Shown piece by piece: positions 5,580 through 7,134 of a stretch of DNA of 7,134 bases. The first letter of the stretch is position 1, and every line of letters begins with the position of its first letter. This DNA comes from an uncultured Rubrobacteraceae bacterium. Lineage in GTDB: Bacteria; Actinomycetota; Rubrobacteria; Rubrobacterales; Rubrobacteraceae. The stretch spans positions 1-7,134 of the forward strand of contig CADCUW010000150.1 of NCBI GenBank assembly GCA_902805985.1, read 5' to 3'. A program made the position numbers and the translations under genes. The notes beneath the pieces are model-generated. The model searched no databases and was not told the origin of the DNA. It saw nothing but the letters and a program-made list of their open reading frames with translations.

Positions 5580-6206
5580 ATGTCCGAAACCTTGAAGATC
5601 TCGGTTATCGATTACGACGCGGGCAACACGCTCTCCGTCACGCGGGCGCTCGAGAAGGTCGGCGCGAGGGTGGACCTCACCTCCGACCCTGAGCGGGTGG
5701 GGGGCGCGGACGCGGTGGTGTTGCCGGGGGTCGGGGCCTTTGGGGACTGCATGAAGAAGCTGCGGGAGCGGGGGATGGACGTGGCGTGCGTGGAGGCGTT
5801 TAGATCCGGCAAACCGTTCCTCGGGGTCTGCGTGGCCTTGCAGGTGATCTTCGAGGACTCGGAGGAGTCGCCGGGGGCTGCGGGCCTCGGGCTGCTGCCT
5901 GGGAGCGTGCGCCGTTTCAAGGGCGGGGATCTCAAGGTGCCGCACATGGGCTGGAACGAGTTGCGGCTTGTGCGGGATCACCCTGTGCTGGACGGCCTCG
6001 ATGGGGAGGACTTCTACTTTGTCCACTCCTACTACCCGGACCCCGCGGAGCCCAAAGACCTCGTCGGCGAGACGGAGTACGGGGTGCGCTTCTGCGCGGC
6101 GGCTGGGCGGGAGAACCTGGTCGCGGTGCAATTCCACCCGGAGAAGAGCAGCCGGGCGGGGTTGAGGCTCTACGAGAACTTTCTCGCGTGGTCGAGGACG
6201 CTTTGA
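5580..6206 (+). CDS. hisH: Imidazole glycerol phosphate synthase glutaminase subunit HisH
   Basis: HisH hydrolyses glutamine and passes ammonia to HisF, which makes imidazole-glycerol phosphate and AICAR from PRFAR. It has 208 residues from the ATG at 5580; an in-frame TTG directly before it would add one residue, and neither has a strong Shine-Dalgarno match. The class I amidotransferase triad is present: Cys84 in FLGVCVALQ, and His186 and Glu188 in VQFHPEKS. PGVGAFGDCMKKL (49-61), PHMGWNEL (121-128) and FYFVHSYY (145-152) are family signatures. Two spots differ from the usual sequence: the nucleophile elbow is G-V-C-V-A, where nearly all relatives have G-x-C-x-G, and GNTLSV stands for the common GNLRSV. 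Its last 4 nt overlap the preferred start of hisA. The partner hisF is not in the window. Confidence 0.95.
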   Translation: MSETLKISVIDYDAGNTLSVTRALEKVGARVDLTSDPERVGGADAVVLPGVGAFGDCMKKLRERGMDVACVEAFRSGKPFLGVCVALQVIFEDSEESPGAAGLGLLPGSVRRFKGGDLKVPHMGWNELRLVRDHPVLDGLDGEDFYFVHSYYPDPAEPKDLVGETEYGVRFCAAAGRENLVAVQFHPEKSSRAGLRLYENFLAWSRTL

Positions 6207-6928
6207 GCGGCTTCACGGTCTTTCCGGCCATAGACCTCTTGGGAGGGCGGTGCGTCCGGCTCGTGCAGGGGGATTTCGGGCGCTCCAAGGAGTACGACGC
6301 AGACCCCGTAGCAAGGGCCAGGGAGTGGGAGCGGCGGGGGGCGGCGGCGATCCATGTCGTCGACCTCGACGGCGCGAGGGAGGGCAGGCCCGTCCAGATG
6401 GACCTCGTAGGCCGGATGGCCCGCGCGGTGGACGTCCCGATCCAGGTCGGCGGCGGCATCAGGTCCATCGACGATCTCGCCGGGCTCCGGAGGGCGGGTG
6501 CCTCCCGGGTGGTCGTCGGAACTGCGGCCGTGGAGGACAGGGAGCTACGTCTGCGGGCGGTCGAGGAGACGGGGCCCGCGCTCGTCGTGGCCGTGGACGC
6601 CCGCGGGGGCGTGGTCGCCACCCACGGCTGGCAGCGCTCCAGCGGCGTCCCCCTGCTCGAGATGGCGGAGGAGATCTCCGAAGACGGCGTCGCCTCCGTA
6701 CTCTATACGGACGTCGCCCGCGACGGCGTCGGGGCCGGCGCCGCCCTCGAAGACACCGCGGCCCTGGCCCGCGTCGTGCCGACCATCGCGAGCGGCGGGG
6801 TGAGGGACGCCGGAGACGTCGCGGCCCTCTCGACGCTGGAAGGCGTCGTCGGGGTCGTGGTCGGGACGGCGCTCTACGAGGGCCGGGTCACCCTGGAAGA
6901 GTTGATCCGGGCTGCGAAAGCAGAATAG
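6203..6928 (+). CDS. hisA: ProFAR isomerase HisA
   Basis: HisA opens the sugar of ProFAR in an Amadori rearrangement to give PRFAR, the substrate of HisF/HisH. It is a TIM barrel of 241 residues from the TTG at 6203. The proposed acid/base pair is visible as Asp11 in FPAIDLLGG and Asp132 in VAVDARGG. Phosphate-binding loops are GGGIRS (83-88) and SGGVRD (197-202), with TDVARDG at 169-175 and GTALYEGRV at 221-229. I prefer TTG 6203 because GAGGA precedes it by 4 nt, it gives a 4-nt TTGA overlap with hisH, and MSGFTVFPAIDL fits the family start. A GTG at 6188 would add five residues. The loops read like ordinary HisA rather than the dual-function PriA of many actinobacteria, where I expect SGGIRD at the first phosphate loop. 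hisF does not follow. Confidence 0.94.
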   Translation: MSGFTVFPAIDLLGGRCVRLVQGDFGRSKEYDADPVARAREWERRGAAAIHVVDLDGAREGRPVQMDLVGRMARAVDVPIQVGGGIRSIDDLAGLRRAGASRVVVGTAAVEDRELRLRAVEETGPALVVAVDARGGVVATHGWQRSSGVPLLEMAEEISEDGVASVLYTDVARDGVGAGAALEDTAALARVVPTIASGGVRDAGDVAALSTLEGVVGVVVGTALYEGRVTLEELIRAAKAE

Positions 6929-6962
6929 CCCTGCTGTGGGTGGATAGATCACTCATGCAGGG
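6929..6962 (+). terminator. Long hairpin directly after hisA
   Basis: The arms are CCCTGC (6929-6934) plus GTGGGTG (6936-6942), facing CACTCAT (6950-6956) plus GCAGGG (6957-6962). They give 13 pairs with one bulged T (6935), two G-T pairs and a 7-nt loop (GATAGAT). The stem begins on the first base after the hisA stop codon. No T-run follows (GATGTAAGG), so it is not a classical intrinsic terminator. It could be a T-less terminator or a 3'-end stabilising stem. Its position argues that the his transcript ends at hisA. Confidence 0.5.
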
Positions 6963-7134
6963 GATGTAAGGGGCGGCACCGTTACTACGATATCTATGTC
7001 CGAGACGTATGGGGCTTGGCGCCTCCCGAGGGAAGGAACGGGCACGGGGCGGCGAATTGTGTTTGCCCCTAATGCCTGAAAGCCTCCAATGGAGGCGACC
7101 TGAAGCCTGAGTACCCTCTCTGCAATTCGCTCTC
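6963..7134. other. Non-coding tail after the his cluster
   Basis: I find no supportable gene in these 172 nt. The longest ATG frame (6996-7079) encodes 27 residues, without a ribosome binding site or any recognisable sequence. No hisF, hisI or hisE start is present. The composition is somewhat less GC-biased than the genes, and the right half carries nested inverted repeats. Confidence 0.6.
7052..7130. repeat. Inverted repeat enclosing a palindrome
   Basis: GCGAATTG (7052-7059) is the exact reverse complement of CAATTCGC (7123-7130), 63 nt apart, and a G-U pair could extend it at each end in RNA. Inside lies a perfect 7-bp palindrome, GCCTCCA (7082-7088) facing TGGAGGC (7090-7096). That palindrome is flanked by the near-identical CCTGAAAGCCT (7075-7085) and CCTGAAGCCT (7099-7108). 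The layout could be a folded leader or small RNA for a gene to the right, a tiny mobile-element remnant, or an operator. I could not match it to a known riboswitch or RNA class. Confidence 0.4.

Noticed and set aside
5559..6621. Minus-strand open frames opposite hisH and hisA
   Set aside because: Low-complexity His/Arg/Pro or Ser/Thr/Arg-rich translations with no domain; they lie wholly over confident genes.
6250..6969. A 239-codon plus-strand frame inside hisA
   Set aside because: The translation is almost entirely Arg and Gly, a frame-shadow of hisA, without a start context or domain.
6996..7079. 27-codon ATG frame downstream of hisA, and a 12-codon frame from 7072
   Set aside because: No ribosome binding site, no recognisable sequence, and no run of histidine codons that would suggest a leader peptide.
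6963..7134. Known riboswitch or structured RNA (c-di-GMP, c-di-AMP, cobalamin, TPP, FMN, RNase P, SRP or tmRNA)
   Set aside because: I compared the remembered conserved cores by eye; isolated words such as AAGCCTCC match but the required surrounding motifs are absent.

Overview
The window is high-GC DNA with dense codon use rich in G/C at third positions. It holds two unlinked-looking leftward genes (162-1549) and a rightward histidine-biosynthesis cluster (1647-6928). The GC content, TTG/GTG starts, a short HisG paired with HisZ, and an actinobacterial style of GPR1/FUN34/YaaH protein suggest a deep-branching actinobacterium. A Rubrobacter-like organism is my best guess. That is an inference from sequence style, not a database match.

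Left part, minus strand. Reading leftwards there is first a GPR1/FUN34/YaaH (acetate/succinate-transporter family) membrane-protein gene, then, 60 nt further on, a glutathione S-transferase very like E. coli GstB/YliJ. The transporter gene is broken: a perfect 8-bp tandem duplication (1057-1072) shifts the frame just before the last membrane helix. Removing one copy restores a 227-residue protein with the C-terminal tail expected for the family. This is the clearest unusual observation in the window.

Right part, plus strand. The order is hisZ-hisG-hisD-(gap)-hisB-(gap)-hisH-hisA. HisZ and short-form HisG together make the ATP phosphoribosyltransferase (step 1). HisA is the isomerase (ProFAR to PRFAR). 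HisH is the glutaminase half of the HisH/HisF synthase that makes imidazole-glycerol phosphate. HisB is the dehydratase. HisD carries out the last two oxidations to histidine. hisZ/hisG and hisH/hisA overlap by 4 nt and hisG/hisD by 8 nt, so these pairs are probably translationally coupled. hisB stands alone, with about 110 nt on each side. hisC is absent from its frequent place between hisD and hisB. hisF, hisI and hisE do not follow hisA.

Directly after the hisA stop codon there is a long near-perfect hairpin without a T-run, probably the operon's 3' end. The last ~170 nt hold no convincing gene but do contain nested inverted repeats of unknown role. The first 161 nt are also non-coding and contain several short inverted repeats. 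I see no CRISPR array, tRNA, rRNA, insertion sequence or defence system. Apart from the broken transporter, the non-coding structure at the right edge and a few residue substitutions, this is an ordinary metabolic region.
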